Position numbers and translations under genes: made by a program. The notes beneath the pieces were generated by a model. That model did no database searches. It was not told the DNA's origin and saw only the letters and a list, made by a program, of their open reading frames with translations. A DNA stretch of 64,000 nt, taken from Bradyrhizobium glycinis (GTDB taxonomy: Bacteria > Pseudomonadota > Alphaproteobacteria > Rhizobiales > Xanthobacteraceae). Below are positions 15,549 through 24,698 of the stretch, piece by piece; positions within the stretch are counted from its first letter, which is position 1; every line of letters starts with the position of its first letter. Location of the stretch: NCBI RefSeq assembly GCF_016031655.1, contig NZ_JACCHQ010000003.1, positions 309,827 through 373,826 of the forward strand, given 5' to 3'.

Positions 15549-17243
15549 CTACGCAGCAGCGCCCATCTCCGCCCCGAGATCCTCGACCATGGTCACGAAG
15601 ATATGCGAATCCTCTCCGGCGCCGCCGATTTGAAGGCGCCGCCACGACACCTTGCGCCGGCCGCGGATCGGGTTGTTGATCGTATCGATCATCGGCTCGA
15701 GCTGCTGCCGCTGGGCGAGCAGCTGCTGATCGCGTTTTTCGATCAGATCGGCGGTCTCCTTTGAAAACAATTCCCGCGCCGTCTTGCCGACGAGCTCGGC
15801 GCGCGACATGCCGATCTGCTTTTCGGCAGCCTTGTTGATGAAGAGGTAGCGAAGGCTCCGCGCGTCCTTGGCAATGATGCCCTCGCTCACGTTCTCGATG
15901 ACCGTGGCGAGCAGACGCTCCGTGCGCTGGAGAATGCGCTCGCGCTGGCGCTGTTCGGTGATGTCCTCCTGCACCGACACCCAGCCGCCGCCGTCCATCG
16001 GACGCTCATAGATCTTGACGATGCGACCATCGTTCAATGCGAGCTCGTAAGCGGTCGGCTCGCGCCTTGTGATCCGGTCGAGAACCGCCGCGACATATTT
16101 CGCGACGTCGCCGCTGAACAATCCGCTCTTGACCCTGTGCTCGAGGATCTCCTGCAAGCTCGATCCGGTCTGGATCGTCTCGGGCAGATCGTACATCTTC
16201 CGGTAATTGGCGTTCATCGCGACCACGTTGGCCTTGGCGTCGAGCATGATCAGCCCCTGCGGCATGCTGTTGATCGCCGCCGAAAGCTGCCACTTCTTGG
16301 CCTGGTACTTGTCATTAAACTTGTCGCGCTCGGTCATCGCCGCGTCGCGCGCCTGCGCAGTGCCGAGCTCGAGCTCCTCGAGCTCGAAGATGCGCGCCAC
16401 CGCGTCACGGAAGTTCTGCACCGCGCGCGCAAGGCGCCCGATCTCGTCGTGACGGCGCAGATGCGGCACCTCGCTCTTGACGTCGCCCTGCGCGATCCGG
16501 TCGGTCGCCTGCGTGATATCGGCGAGCGCGCCGACCACCGAGTTTCGCATGACGACGACGTTCAGCGCCGCGAGCATCAGCGCCGCGAGCCCCAGCGCGA
16601 ACAGATAGGCGGCGGCGTAGCGGTTCTCGTTGGCGAGTGCGTCCGCCTCGCTGGCGCGCTCACGGTAGATCCGTTCGAGCGCTTCAAGATCGCTGTTGAG
16701 CTTGTTGCGCAGGGAGCGATTGGCGTCGTTGTCCCCCCATTCGCGGGCCGCGGCCGGGCTGATCTCCAGGCCACGCCGCACCAGCTCCTGGCGGAAGTCG
16801 ATGAACTGCATGATGCGCTGGCGGAAGCTCGCGAACAATTCGGCGTCGTTGGTGCCGACGTATTTCTCCATGCTCTTCACGGCCTCGGCGAGCTCGCGGT
16901 TGCGCCGCACCAGCCCGTCCGCGAACTGCTTCATCGCGTTGCGATCGGCGGACATGTAGATGCCGCGCGATTCCATCACGACGGCATAGATCAGGGCGTT
17001 GATGCGCCCGACGCCGATCGCCGCCTCAGCGGAGGTGGCATGGAGGTGGCGATACGTCGTCTGCAAGCGCACCGACTGGACCGACATCACCAGCAGGAAA
17101 GTGGTGACGATCGCGAGGAAGGCGGCAATGCTGTAGACCTTCTCCGCAACGCTGAGCGTGTCGGAGCCGCGTATGAAACGGACCAATTTCTTCAAAAATT
17201 TGGTTCCGGCGCCGAGGCCGGATTCCAGCGCCGCAGCTCCCAT
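15549..17243 (-). CDS. Membrane sensor: periplasmic helical domain-HAMP-PAS-PAS, no output domain
   Basis: The 564-residue protein has an N-terminal membrane segment (about 28-52), a helical periplasmic domain (about 55-205), a second membrane segment (about 210-232), a HAMP domain (about 233-290, with HDEIGRLARAVQNFRDAV) and two PAS domains (about 315-430 and 440-555). It stops after the second PAS; no histidine kinase, GGDEF, EAL or methyl-accepting domain follows. A good ribosome site (AGGAGG) precedes the ATG at 17243. It may signal through a partner protein, or be a shortened sensor. The reading frame shows no sign of truncation by frameshift. Confidence 0.85.
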   Translation of the reverse strand: MGAAALESGLGAGTKFLKKLVRFIRGSDTLSVAEKVYSIAAFLAIVTTFLLVMSVQSVRLQTTYRHLHATSAEAAIGVGRINALIYAVVMESRGIYMSADRNAMKQFADGLVRRNRELAEAVKSMEKYVGTNDAELFASFRQRIMQFIDFRQELVRRGLEISPAAAREWGDNDANRSLRNKLNSDLEALERIYRERASEADALANENRYAAAYLFALGLAALMLAALNVVVMRNSVVGALADITQATDRIAQGDVKSEVPHLRRHDEIGRLARAVQNFRDAVARIFELEELELGTAQARDAAMTERDKFNDKYQAKKWQLSAAINSMPQGLIMLDAKANVVAMNANYRKMYDLPETIQTGSSLQEILEHRVKSGLFSGDVAKYVAAVLDRITRREPTAYELALNDGRIVKIYERPMDGGGWVSVQEDITEQRQRERILQRTERLLATVIENVSEGIIAKDARSLRYLFINKAAEKQIGMSRAELVGKTARELFSKETADLIEKRDQQLLAQRQQLEPMIDTINNPIRGRRKVSWRRLQIGGAGEDSHIFVTMVEDLGAEMGAAA

Positions 17244-17375
17244 GGCGCCGCTCCTCCTGGTTGAAAACGCTGGACGATAAGCGTGATCGCGCTAGCAGAG
17301 GATTAAAGTACCGACCTGTATTTTTACGGTATAGGCCGTGACCCGGCTGGGGAGAACCGCAGCCGGTCGGGCAGG

Positions 17376-17906
17376 TCAGCCGATCCGCTTCAGGCCCTGC
17401 TTGAAGCGCGGACCGTTCGCCACGTAGAACCGGGCCGCGCTCCCCATCTTCTGCACCTGGGCGTCGTCGAGCGTGCGGATCACGCGGGCCGGCGAGCCGA
17501 TGATCAGCGAGCGCTCGGGGAACTCCTTGCCCTCGGTGATGACGGAGCCGGCGCCGACGATGCTGTTGCGGCCGATCTTCGCCCCGTTCATCACGATCGA
17601 GCCCATGCCGATCAGCGCGCCCTCTTCAATGGTGCAGCCGTGCAAGATGACGTTGTGGCCGACGGTGCAGTTCCTGCCGATGACAAGCGGAAAGCCGAGA
17701 TCGGTGTGGCAGGTCGAGCCGTCCTGCACATTGGCGCCCTCGCCGATCTCGATCCACTCATTGTCGCCGCGCAGCACCGCGCCGAACCAGACGCTCGCGC
17801 CCGGCATCAAGCGCACCCGGCCGATCACGGTCGCGGTCTCGGCGATGAAATAATTGCCGTCGGCGGGAAGGTCGGGCGCCTGCCCGTCGAGCTCGTAGAT
17901 GGCCAT
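17376..17906 (-). CDS. Gamma-class carbonic anhydrase family protein
   Basis: The 176-residue protein is a left-handed beta-helix of hexapeptide repeats (IGRVRLMPGASVWFGAVLRGD). The three zinc-ligand histidines of gamma-carbonic anhydrases are present: His67 in CHTDLG and His84 and His89 in GHNVILHG. Proteins of this subgroup (YrdA/PaaY-like) bind metal but are not always active CO2 hydratases. AGGAGA precedes the ATG. It stands alone on its strand between the sensor gene and a small membrane protein gene. Confidence 0.9.
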   Translation of the reverse strand: MAIYELDGQAPDLPADGNYFIAETATVIGRVRLMPGASVWFGAVLRGDNEWIEIGEGANVQDGSTCHTDLGFPLVIGRNCTVGHNVILHGCTIEEGALIGMGSIVMNGAKIGRNSIVGAGSVITEGKEFPERSLIIGSPARVIRTLDDAQVQKMGSAARFYVANGPRFKQGLKRIG

Positions 17907-17991
17907 TGGCTGTCTCCTGTCGCGTTGACGACTGGCATAGCCAAACGGCAGCCGCGACGCAAAGGGCCGGCCGCGCTCAAGGCGCTTCGGA

Positions 17992-18321
17992 TCAGACCAG
18001 AAGACCGGCGGCGCGCAGCGTCATCAGGAAGAAGGTGCCGCTCATCATGCTCCAGAACCCGGCGATGAGGGTTGCCATCATCACGAATTCCACGCGGCGG
18101 CTTTCCACCCGCACGCCGCGCAGCGTGTTGCGCATGATGATGAAGGGCGCGGCGAACACCAGGAAGGGAACCGCCGCGAAAGTCTTCGGCGCCACGCCGT
18201 CCTGCAGCAGGCCGAAGCCGGCGGGCCGCTGTGCCAGCGCCTGGTATCCGTTCACGAGCGCGCCCGCGAGCGCGAAACCGATGCCGATCGAGAAGAAGGT
18301 GTTGAGAGCTTCAGGTGTCAT
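17992..18321 (-). CDS. Small integral membrane protein, unknown function
   Basis: The 109-residue protein has three likely membrane segments (about 10-30, 48-66 and 80-105) with a loop rich in Arg (RNTLRGVRVESRRVE). The ATG at 18321 is preferred to a TTG eight codons upstream and is preceded by GGAG. No catalytic motif is visible. It looks conserved in style but the family was not identified. Confidence 0.7.
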   Translation of the reverse strand: MTPEALNTFFSIGIGFALAGALVNGYQALAQRPAGFGLLQDGVAPKTFAAVPFLVFAAPFIIMRNTLRGVRVESRRVEFVMMATLIAGFWSMMSGTFFLMTLRAAGLLV

Positions 18322-18543
18322 CGGAAGTGCTCCGCCCTTACGCAACGCGCGTGCCTTCCTGTGACAAAGAGTGCGCCTTAACGCTACATTATCCTTAAGG
18401 AAAGGTTAACGCGGCCAGCCGCCCCGTGCAGGGGCCGTCCCGATCCGAGCGGCCGGGAACGCTGCGCGAAATCGCGGTCGCATGGCATATTCGCCGCTGA
18501 TTCGTCGGCCATCGGCCGACCTCCGGTCGACCTCGCGCAATTC

Positions 18544-19251
18544 ATGACATTGTTCTCCGCAGCTCCGCTCAGGTCCCCCCGCATGCGCACCCGGGCGCAT
18601 GTCGTCCCGATCGTGCTCGGCGGCGCGGCTGCGGCCTGTGCGGTCGCGCTCGTCGCCTATCTGCTGTGGCCGACCTGGGGCAGCGCCGGCGCGAACGCGC
18701 CGGACAAGCTGCCGGTGAGCGTCGGCGGCACCTTGTTCAACCTGCCGGTGACCGCGATCCGGATGAAGATCCAGCGGCACTCGGGCCCGCAGGAGCGCAT
18801 CGATCTCGACTTCCTCTATCCCTCGCTGGAGCCGCCCGGCGCGCCCAAGCACGTCACCTCCGACACGGCGGAAGCGGCGCTGCAATCGATCGACCGCATC
18901 TTCCTGTCGATTGCGGCCCATCACGATGCGCTCTCGCCCGAGCAGCGCACCGCCACGATCTATCCGCGCTATCTCGACCAGGCCGCGGCAAGCCCAGCGG
19001 ACGGGCTGACGATGCGCATGTTCCGCACCGACACGCCCTACGGCAGCGAGGACCTCTATTCGGCCGCAAACCCCGCGCTCACCGCGCGCTGCACGCGCGA
19101 TGCCGCCACCCCGGGCATGTGCCTCGCCGAGCGCCGCGTCGGCGGCGCCGACCTCACCTTCCGCTTTCCGAGGGCTTGGCTGTCGCAATGGCGCGAGGTG
19201 GCGGAGGCGATGGAGAAGCTGACCGCGCAGCTGCGCGGGCCGCGGGGCTGA
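18544..19251 (+). CDS. Membrane-anchored protein, unknown function
   Basis: The 235-residue protein has one N-terminal membrane segment (about 18-43) and a soluble domain presumably in the periplasm, with a Cys pair (TARCTRDAATPGMCLAERR). No known domain was recognised. Either the ATG at 18544 or that at 18583 could be the start; neither has a clear ribosome site. The gene is followed by a dispersed repeat and the caspase-like gene. Confidence 0.65.
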   Translation: MTLFSAAPLRSPRMRTRAHVVPIVLGGAAAACAVALVAYLLWPTWGSAGANAPDKLPVSVGGTLFNLPVTAIRMKIQRHSGPQERIDLDFLYPSLEPPGAPKHVTSDTAEAALQSIDRIFLSIAAHHDALSPEQRTATIYPRYLDQAAASPADGLTMRMFRTDTPYGSEDLYSAANPALTARCTRDAATPGMCLAERRVGGADLTFRFPRAWLSQWREVAEAMEKLTAQLRGPRG

Positions 19252-19281
19252 GCGGCGGCCGGAGGCTCCAAAACAAAACGT

Positions 19282-19305
19282 CGAAAACAACCCCATGCAC
19301 AGTAG
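19282..19305 (+). repeat. Dispersed repeat, family G, copy 1
   Basis: The core CGAAAACAACCCCATGCA plus CAGTAG recurs exactly at 59922-59945. In both places it follows the stop codon of a plus-strand gene within about 35 bp and is preceded by an A-rich stretch. Its function is unknown. Confidence 0.85.
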
Positions 19306-19394
19306 CCAAGCGTGGGCAGCATCGACACTTTTCGTATTTTTCGAAAATCGATTGACCCTTCGGGGCAAAACAGGGCATGATGGCCGCGTTGATG

Positions 19395-19410
19395 TGTGAC
19401 TGATATCACT
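19395..19410. promoter_or_regulatory. CRP-type site upstream of the caspase-like gene
   Basis: TGTGA-CTGATA-TCACT matches nine of ten fixed positions of TGTGA-N6-TCACA. It lies 62 bp before the ATG of the caspase-like gene, a usual position for a promoter-linked regulator site. Confidence 0.5.
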
Positions 19411-19471
19411 GAGCACGGATTGCGTTTGGCCATGCTGCGAATAATCTGACGCATTGCATTCGGGGGCTGGA

Positions 19472-21295
19472 ATGCGGCTTCGGCTGTTTGTTTTGTTGAT
19501 TTTTGCGATCTGGGCTGGAGCCGGACCGGCGCTGGCCGAGAAGCGCGTCGCGCTCGTCATGGGCAACTCGGCCTACAAGAACGTGGCGCGGCTGGCGAAC
19601 CCCGCAAACGATGCCACCCTGGTCGGGAGCATGTTCAGGAAGGCCGGGTTCGACGCCGTCGACATCAAGCTCGACCTCAACGCCGCCGACATGCGCAGGT
19701 CGTTGCGTGAGTTCGCGGGCCGGACTCGCGATGCAGATGTTGCCGTTATCTACTATGCCGGGCACGGCATTGAACTGGACGGGACGAACTACCTGATTCC
19801 CATCGATGCCGCGCTGGAGACCGACGGCGATGTGCTCGACGAGACGATTGCGCTCGATCGCGCACTTTTTGCCGTGGAACCGGCCAAGCAGCTTCGCCTC
19901 ATCATCCTCGACGCCTGCCGGGACAATCCGTTTGCCAAGACCATGAAGCGCACGGTCGCCTCCCGCGCGATCGGCCGCGGCCTCGCCAAGGTCGAGCCGA
20001 CCAGCCCAAATACCATGATCGCCTTCGCGGCGAAGGCGGGCTCGACCGCCTCGGACGGCGATGCCAAGAACAGCCCATTCGCCAGCGCTCTGGTCCAACG
20101 TCTACCGACGCCGGGCCTCGATCTGCGCAAGGCGTTCGGCTTCGTGCGCGACGACGTCCTGAAGACCACCGGCTACAAGCAGGAACCCTATGTCTACGGC
20201 TCGCTGGGCGGCGACGACGTGGCCCTGGTCCCGGCCAAACCGGTCGCGACCGGGCCGCAGGCCAACCCCGACAGCGAAATCCGGCGCGACTACGAGCTGG
20301 CGCTCCAAATCGGCACCCGAGACGTCTGGTCCTCTTTCGTCAACCGCTACCCCAACGGCTTCTACACCGATCTCGCTAAGGGCCAACTGAGCAAGATCGT
20401 CGCCGAAGAATCTCGCGCTGCCGCTGCGGAAAAGGCGAGGCAGGCCGAGGACGAGAAGGCTCGGCTGCTCGCCGAGCGCGCCAAGAAGGCCGAACAGGAG
20501 AAAGCAGCAGCGGCCGCGAAGGCGGCCGAGGACGCCCGCATTGCGGCGGAGAGGGCCAAGCAGATCGAGGAAGCGAAAGCGGCTGCTGCCGAGCAGCGCA
20601 GGAAGGATGCCGAGGCCGCCGTCGCCAAGGCGCTGGCCGACAAGCAGGCCGCCGAAAAGGTGCTCGCCGAGAAGATTGCGAACGACAAGGCAGCGGCCGA
20701 ACTCGCAGCAAAACAGGCGGCTGAGAAGGCTCAGCGTGACGGTGAGCAGAAGGTCGCGGCAGTGGCCCCAACTCAGTCGATGCCGAGTATGTCGCCGCAA
20801 GAGACGGCCAAGCTCGTGCAGTCCGAGCTTCGTCGCGTGGGTTGTCTGACCGCCGCCGCCGATGGCGACTGGAATGCGTCATCACAGCGCTCACTGACGC
20901 TGTTCAACCAATATGCGAGAACGAAATTCGACCCCAAGCTCGCGAGCTTCGAGGCGCTCGACGCCATCAAGGCCAAGCCAGGCCGTGTCTGTCCGCTGGT
21001 CTGCAATCGCGGCTTCAAGGCTGACGCCGACACTTGCGTGAAGATCACCTGCCGCGCCGGCTATCGCGTCAATGACGACAACGAATGCGAGAAGGTCCAG
21101 GACAAGAAGCCGGTCGCGACACGCGAGGACGCCACGAACCGAGACGCCGAGTGGAAGCAGGTTGAATCCAAGCCTGCGAAGCCTCAGACGAGTGGGCAGA
21201 TAGTTTGCGGCGTGGGAATTGGTGGTTGTCGCCCAGTTCGCCCCGGCTGTCGGCTTGAGCAAAAGTATTCAACCAACGTCGAGGTCTGCAATTGA
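19472..21295 (+). CDS. Exported caspase-like (metacaspase/orthocaspase type) protein
   Basis: The 607-residue protein has a signal peptide (about 1-22, ending GPALA-E) and a caspase p20-like domain (about 23-255) with the catalytic dyad His98 in YYAGHG and Cys149 in LDACRDNP. A long Ala/Glu/Lys-rich coiled coil follows (about 315-425), then a small C-terminal region (about 435-570) with several Cys residues (CPLVCNRGFKADADTCVKITCRAGY). The enzyme should cleave after basic residues as in prokaryotic caspase homologues, but here it is exported. The ATG at 19472 directly begins the signal peptide. A CRP-type site lies upstream. Confidence 0.87.
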   Translation: MRLRLFVLLIFAIWAGAGPALAEKRVALVMGNSAYKNVARLANPANDATLVGSMFRKAGFDAVDIKLDLNAADMRRSLREFAGRTRDADVAVIYYAGHGIELDGTNYLIPIDAALETDGDVLDETIALDRALFAVEPAKQLRLIILDACRDNPFAKTMKRTVASRAIGRGLAKVEPTSPNTMIAFAAKAGSTASDGDAKNSPFASALVQRLPTPGLDLRKAFGFVRDDVLKTTGYKQEPYVYGSLGGDDVALVPAKPVATGPQANPDSEIRRDYELALQIGTRDVWSSFVNRYPNGFYTDLAKGQLSKIVAEESRAAAAEKARQAEDEKARLLAERAKKAEQEKAAAAAKAAEDARIAAERAKQIEEAKAAAAEQRRKDAEAAVAKALADKQAAEKVLAEKIANDKAAAELAAKQAAEKAQRDGEQKVAAVAPTQSMPSMSPQETAKLVQSELRRVGCLTAAADGDWNASSQRSLTLFNQYARTKFDPKLASFEALDAIKAKPGRVCPLVCNRGFKADADTCVKITCRAGYRVNDDNECEKVQDKKPVATREDATNRDAEWKQVESKPAKPQTSGQIVCGVGIGGCRPVRPGCRLEQKYSTNVEVCN

Positions 21296-21575
21296 GCACG
21301 TAAAGCTCGTCGGAGTGTTGCTCAAGCAATGCTGGCGCCGCTGTGCTACGCTCGCAATGACGGCGTGGAGAAAGTGACCTCGATCTCGCCGCGTGCCCCG
21401 GACGTAGCGCAGCGTCGCTTCGACGGTGCGCTGCAGAGCCGGGGCCCATGTCCGAGATGCGCTGTGTGGCTTCCTGGGTCCCGGCTCTGCACTGCAACGC
21501 TAAGGAGCGTTGCAGCGCGTCCGGGACGCGGAGAACGGCGCGCAGGAGCGAAGACTCCGCTTCGCTCGCGACCAA

Positions 21576-21794
21576 CTATTCCTGGTCGACCAGATCGTCC
21601 TCGAGGATCGCCATCTGGAACTGGAACGAGCGATCGTCGTCCTCGTCGTCGACGAACAGCACGCCGATGAATTCCTCGCCGATATAGACTTCGGCGGAAT
21701 CGTCCTTCTTCGGCCGCGGCACGACGCGGATCTTGGGATTGCCGAATACGCGCTTCAGATATGCGTCGAGCTTTCTGACTTCTTTGACGTCCAC
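21576..21794 (-). CDS. DUF3126 family protein
   Basis: The 72-residue acidic protein (MDVKEVRKLDAYLKRVFGNPKIRVVPRPKK...) matches my knowledge of the alphaproteobacterial DUF3126 family in length and pattern. It has no signal peptide. The start is GTG with GGAGA upstream. DUF3126 genes commonly sit next to cysE, as here (cysE lies just upstream on the same strand), but the role is unknown. Confidence 0.85.
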   Translation of the reverse strand: MDVKEVRKLDAYLKRVFGNPKIRVVPRPKKDDSAEVYIGEEFIGVLFVDDEDDDRSFQFQMAILEDDLVDQE

Positions 21795-21879
21795 GGCAAG
21801 TCTCCGATCGAAAATGGTCGGCGGGTTTTAGGACGAGATGCAGCGAACCGCCAGCACGAATTGTCAAAGAATTTGGGGA

Positions 21880-21906
21880 CGAAAAGGGCCGGAAAATCCG
21901 GCCCTT
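21880..21906 (-). terminator. Intrinsic terminator of cysE
   Basis: On the minus strand a 9-bp stem AAGGGCCGG / CCGGCCCTT (21906-21898 and 21892-21884) with a 5-base loop is followed by TTTTCG. It lies 20 bp after the cysE stop, between cysE and the DUF3126 gene. Confidence 0.75.
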
Positions 21907-21925
21907 CGCAGCATCAAGGGCCCGC

Positions 21926-22750
21926 TCAGAGCCCCATCGCGTTGATCATCTGGTCCATGGTGCGCGACGGCTCGGCGCAGCCGGCCTCGCCGACGATCTT
22001 GGCGGGAACGCCTGCAACCGTGACGTTGTGCGGCACCGGCTTGACCACGACCGAGCCGGCGGCGATGCGCGCGCAATGGCCGATCTCGATGTTGCCGAGA
22101 ATCTTTGCGCCGGCGCCGATCAGCACGCCGTGCCGAATCTTCGGGTGACGGTCCTCGTTCTCCTTGCCGGTGCCGCCGAGCGTGACGCCGTGCAGGATCG
22201 AGACGTCGTCCTCGATGACTGCCGTCTCGCCACAGACGAAACCGGTGGCATGGTCGAGGAAGATGCCGCGGCCGATGCGCGCGGCGGGATTGATGTCGGT
22301 CTGGAACACCGCCGACGATCGGCTCTGAAGGTAATAGGCGAAATCCTTGCGGCCCTTCAGATAGAGCCAGTGCGCGAGGCGATGAGTCTGGATGGCATGG
22401 AAGCCCTTGAAGTAGAGCAAGGGATCGATGAAGCGCGAGGTCGCGGGATCGCGGTCGTAGACGGCAACGAGGTCGGCGCGGAAGGCGTTGCCGAGATCGG
22501 GGTCGTCGCGCAGCGCCTCAATATAGGCCTGGCGGACGAGATCGCCCGACAGCGCGGAATGATCGAGCCGGTCGGCGACGCGGTGAACCACCGAATCTTC
22601 CAGCCGGCCGTGATGCAGCACCGCCGAATAGATGAAGGTCGCAAGCTCGGGCTCGCGGCGGACGATGTCCTCCGCTTCGCTGCGGATCCGGTCCCAGATC
22701 GGATCGAGCGATGCGAGCTTTCCTCCCGGATTGACCTGATGCACTGCCAT
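21926..22750 (-). CDS. cysE: Serine O-acetyltransferase
   Basis: The 274-residue enzyme transfers acetyl from acetyl-CoA to L-serine, the first step of cysteine synthesis. It has the helical N-terminal domain (about 1-140) and the left-handed beta-helix C-terminal domain (about 145-250) with the conserved TDINPAARIGRGIFLDHATG (Asp152, His167) and GGTGKE motif. The ATG at 22750 follows GAGAG and gives the usual length; an upstream frame to 22909 is not needed. Cysteine feedback acts on the C-terminus in the family. Confidence 0.93.
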   Translation of the reverse strand: MAVHQVNPGGKLASLDPIWDRIRSEAEDIVRREPELATFIYSAVLHHGRLEDSVVHRVADRLDHSALSGDLVRQAYIEALRDDPDLGNAFRADLVAVYDRDPATSRFIDPLLYFKGFHAIQTHRLAHWLYLKGRKDFAYYLQSRSSAVFQTDINPAARIGRGIFLDHATGFVCGETAVIEDDVSILHGVTLGGTGKENEDRHPKIRHGVLIGAGAKILGNIEIGHCARIAAGSVVVKPVPHNVTVAGVPAKIVGEAGCAEPSRTMDQMINAMGL

Positions 22751-23026
22751 GGGATTTGCTCTCTCGAATGGGCGTCTTTTGCGGGCTGTATAGCACAATC
22801 TAGGCGACAAAGTCCTGACGGGCTTGCCCAGGAGTGAACAGCACCCTGCCCGATTGGCCACGCCAAGGCTTTGAAACACAACGGTTTCTTCTAGCGCCCC
22901 AAACGGCAAGGTCGTCTCAACGTGGTCAGAGTTCCGCCAAAATCAAGCCGGGCGGCTTCAAACTATTGGTGAATTCTCGTTGAGCCGTTATTGCGGTCAT
23001 TGGTCAAAAGCGAGGACGGAGCGGAT

Positions 23027-24424
23027 TTGAGCATCACCACCGATCAATTGCGCGCGCGCGCCGCAGGGTCGCTTTGGCTGCGGCTGGCGGCGGTGGCCCT
23101 GCCCCTCCTGATGATCGCGCCGGCGCTCTGGAACGGCTATCCGCTGTTGCAATGGGATACCGGCGGCTATCTGGCGCGGTGGTACGAGGGCTACCTCGTC
23201 CCCAGCCGCTCCACTGTGTTCGGCCTCTATCTGCATTATGGCGAGGGTTTTGGCTTCTGGATCAACCTTGCTGTCCAATCGCTGGCAACGCTATGGCTGC
23301 TGCAGCTCACGCTTCGCGTGCTGGAATTGATGCAGACCGTTCGCTTCGTCGCGATCAGCCTCTCGCTGATGCTGTCGACCGCGCTGCCCTGGCTTGCGAG
23401 CATGCTGCTCACCGACATCTTTGCCGGGCTCTCGGTGCTGGCGCTGTTCCTGCTGGTGGTCGGCGCAAGCCGCACCTCCACGCTCGAGAAGATCTCGCTG
23501 TTCGTCTTCACCGCCTTTGCCGCGGCGACCCACAGCGCCACGCTCGGCGTGCTGCTCGGACTTTGCGCAGCGGGCTGGATGGCGCGGCCGTTCGTGGGCA
23601 AACGGCTGCCCATTGCGGGATTGGCTCAGGCGAGCCTCACGATCGTCGCGGGCGGCCTGATGCTGGTGTCGGCGAACTACGCGCTGTCCGGCAAGCTGGC
23701 CTGGACGCCCGGCGGCTACGGCGTCGCCTTCGGCCGCATGATGCAGGACGGCATCGTCGCGCAATATCTCAACGACCGTTGCCCGCGCGAACGCTACAAG
23801 CTCTGCCCCTATCGCAACGAGCTGCCGGCGAGCGCCGACGAATTCTTGTGGGGCAAGAGCATGTTCAACACGCTCGGCCGCTTCGAGGGCATGAATGACG
23901 AGATGGGCTATATCGTCGTGCAGTCGCTGAAGGATTATCCGGCCTGGCAAGCCGGCGCGGCGCTGCGGGCGATGGGGCAGCAATTGCTGCACGTGGCGAC
24001 CGGCGAAGGCACCAACGGCTGGATCCCGCACACCCGCGGCATCATCGAGCGCTACATCCCCGCGCAGGCCGCGCCGATGCGCGCGGCGCGGCAGCAGAAT
24101 TGGGGTGTCAGTTTCGATGACGTGAATTGGCTGCACGTCCCCGTCGCGCTGGCCTCGATGCTGGCGCTGGTCGCGCTGCTCGCCCAGGCACTCGCCAGCC
24201 GCCGGCTGGACGACCTGACGCTGCTGGCTGGGACAGTGACGCTGGCCCTGCTCGGCAACGCCTTCATCTGCGGCGTGATCTCAGGGCCCCACGACCGCTA
24301 CGGCGCGCGGATGGTGTGGGTGGCGACGTTCGTGGTGCTGATGGCGCTGGCGCGGCGGCTTGGAGAGGACAGCAAGGTTCGCAAGTCTGGAAGATGGCAC
24401 GATTGCAGAGATCACCAGCCGTGA
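23027..24424 (+). CDS. Polytopic membrane protein, unknown function
   Basis: The 465-residue protein has about ten hydrophobic segments. Early motif LLQWDTGGYLARWYEG after the first membrane segment resembles the periplasmic Asp-containing loop of GT-C glycosyltransferases, but no established family was recognised. The TTG at 23027 is chosen because ACGGAG lies upstream; a TTG at 22991 is possible. The last 20 residues (KVRKSGRWHDCRDHQP) look unlike a membrane protein C-terminus and may reflect a changed 3' end next to the rearranged region that follows. Confidence 0.65.
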   Translation: MSITTDQLRARAAGSLWLRLAAVALPLLMIAPALWNGYPLLQWDTGGYLARWYEGYLVPSRSTVFGLYLHYGEGFGFWINLAVQSLATLWLLQLTLRVLELMQTVRFVAISLSLMLSTALPWLASMLLTDIFAGLSVLALFLLVVGASRTSTLEKISLFVFTAFAAATHSATLGVLLGLCAAGWMARPFVGKRLPIAGLAQASLTIVAGGLMLVSANYALSGKLAWTPGGYGVAFGRMMQDGIVAQYLNDRCPRERYKLCPYRNELPASADEFLWGKSMFNTLGRFEGMNDEMGYIVVQSLKDYPAWQAGAALRAMGQQLLHVATGEGTNGWIPHTRGIIERYIPAQAAPMRAARQQNWGVSFDDVNWLHVPVALASMLALVALLAQALASRRLDDLTLLAGTVTLALLGNAFICGVISGPHDRYGARMVWVATFVVLMALARRLGEDSKVRKSGRWHDCRDHQP

Positions 24425-24698
24425 GGGACTGACGGCATTTTCCACATCAATCCGCGACAGCCGCTCCCGACCTCATCCGAGCAGAATTCCGGTGCGTAGA
24501 TGTGGCGAGTTCTTTCTCCTCAGATGCGAACCTATCATAACCGAGACGGGATTGGTCGCAGGCCCCGCGCCAGCAGCCTTGATGCGCTCGTGCTAATCGA
24601 TGACCGGTTCTGGCTAAAAGATGACGCGCGAGGGTCCACACGGCATTACCTGTTCGTGCTAACTTGAACGACGTGTTATCTCATAAGGTGCCAGCGAG

